This document shows, piece by piece, positions 6,173 through 6,809 of a DNA stretch of 6,809 nucleotides (within the stretch, counting starts at the first letter, position 1; every line of letters begins with the position of its first letter). The stretch is from an uncultured Eubacteriaceae bacterium (GTDB lineage: Bacteria; Bacillota; Clostridia; Eubacteriales; Anaerofustaceae), in contig CAMSGF010000035.1 of the NCBI GenBank assembly GCA_947058225.1, positions 1 to 6,809 of the forward strand. Direction: 5' to 3'. A program made the position numbers and the translations under genes. Below the pieces are notes generated by a model, which searched no databases, was not told where the DNA came from, and saw nothing but the letters and a program-made list of their open reading frames with translations.

Positions 6173-6784
6173 ATGCAACCAAAACAAAAAATATGCGTCT
6201 GTATTTATGAGATATCTCACGAAACGGTAAAAAAATTTATGAAAGACAAAAAACTTATAAATCAATTAAAGAAAAATAACGAAGAAGCATTAAAGCATAT
6301 TATCGAAAAATACAATGGATATGTATGCACGATAATAAATAATCAACTTGGGTTTCATTCAACAGAAATTACAGAAGAACTGGCCTGTGATACATTTTTT
6401 TCTCTTTGGCAAAATAAAGATAAAATATCAACATATCATCTGAGAGGATATATCGCTATGATAGCCAGAAATAATGCAAGAAGTTATTTAAGAAAAACCA
6501 AAAATATTCCAATAAGCTTTGATGAAAGCTATATGTTCAATGTTGAAGATAATACACACAAAATATTAGAGAAAAAAGAACAAAAAAAGCTTATAAAAAA
6601 AGCACTTTCAAAAATGGATAAGGTTGATAAAGAAATTTTTATAAGATTCTACTATTACAACCAAAAGACAAAACAAATTGGGGCAGATATGTGCTTAAAT
6701 CAACAAACCGTAAAAAGCAGACTTATGAGGGGAAGAAAAAAATTAAAGGATATATTGGAAAGGGGTGGATATAAATGCGATTAG
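6173..6784 (+). CDS. Sigma-70 family RNA polymerase sigma factor, ECF-like
   Basis: The protein has a region 2 domain (about residues 27-107 from the first ATG) with the typical ACDTFFSLWQNKDKI and LRGYIAMIARNNARSYLR segments. Its region 4 helix-turn-helix (about 136-196) ends in TVKSRLMRGRKKLKDIL, the promoter -35 reading part. It would direct RNA polymerase to a dedicated set of promoters. Two starts are possible. ATG 6173 has no ribosome site and adds a 22-residue segment (MQPKQKICVCIYE...) unlike the family. ATG 6239 gives MKDKKLINQLKKNNEEAL, a typical ECF beginning, and fits the candidate promoter, though its ribosome site is also weak. I prefer 6239 but list the full frame. The stop overlaps the start of the next gene, the usual arrangement for a sigma and its anti-sigma factor. 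Confidence 0.88.
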   Translation: MQPKQKICVCIYEISHETVKKFMKDKKLINQLKKNNEEALKHIIEKYNGYVCTIINNQLGFHSTEITEELACDTFFSLWQNKDKISTYHLRGYIAMIARNNARSYLRKTKNIPISFDESYMFNVEDNTHKILEKKEQKKLIKKALSKMDKVDKEIFIRFYYYNQKTKQIGADMCLNQQTVKSRLMRGRKKLKDILERGGYKCD

Positions 6785-6809
6785 ATATAAGAGATATGTT
6801 TGATGATTT
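6775..6809 (+). CDS. Start of a gene overlapping the sigma factor, probably its anti-sigma factor (partial)
   Basis: ATG 6775 follows a ribosome site (AGGGGTGG, about 6761-6768) and opens a frame reading MRLDIRDMFDD to the window edge. It overlaps the last 10 nt of the sigma gene, which suggests translational coupling. Anti-sigma factors usually occupy this position after ECF genes, and an acidic short cytoplasmic N-terminus is compatible with that. Eleven residues are too few to identify the family, so the role is inferred from context. Confidence 0.6.
   Translation, partial: MRLDIRDMFDD

Overview
This is a low-GC window from what looks like an anaerobic Firmicute (Clostridia or a related class). 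The evidence is the AT-rich codon usage, strong AGGAGG-type ribosome sites, the short HisG that works with a separate HisZ, the hisZ-hisG-hisD order, and an XRE/DUF4097 gene pair. The species cannot be named from the sequence alone.

Layout. From 2909 leftwards on the minus strand lies the start of a histidine operon: hisZ, hisG and hisD, with overlapping ends and a short leader behind an extended -10 promoter. hisD stays open to the window edge, but its similarity to HisD stops about 50 bases before that edge, where a plus-strand reading frame with its own ribosome site appears. The C-terminal domain of HisD is therefore missing, replaced, or out of view.

From about 3010 to 4126 there is no convincing gene. 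This stretch holds a 128-bp cloverleaf-like palindromic element, then a degenerate array of about 11 units at 49-61 bp spacing (minus-strand core roughly ATTGTGTCTRTGTGGGGGAG), then AT-rich DNA with very little G on the plus strand. A plus-strand operon follows. It encodes an XRE-type regulator with four membrane segments and a membrane-anchored DUF4097 beta-repeat protein, and it has a clear promoter and a palindromic operator-like site at the predicted transcription start.

A second cloverleaf element, in the opposite orientation, follows at 5739-5859, so the pair brackets the array and the XRE/DUF4097 operon. Next come about 310 bp of gene-free DNA that include a 121-bp run with no G on the plus strand. 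The window ends with a sigma-70 family (ECF-like) factor overlapping the start of a further gene, probably its anti-sigma partner.

Most unusual content: the two cloverleaf elements keep their architecture (outer stem plus three hairpins) while two of the three hairpins have different sequences with intact pairing. The degenerate array resembles a CRISPR in spacing, but the sequence argues it grew by duplication. The apparent break in hisD at the left edge also deserves a check.
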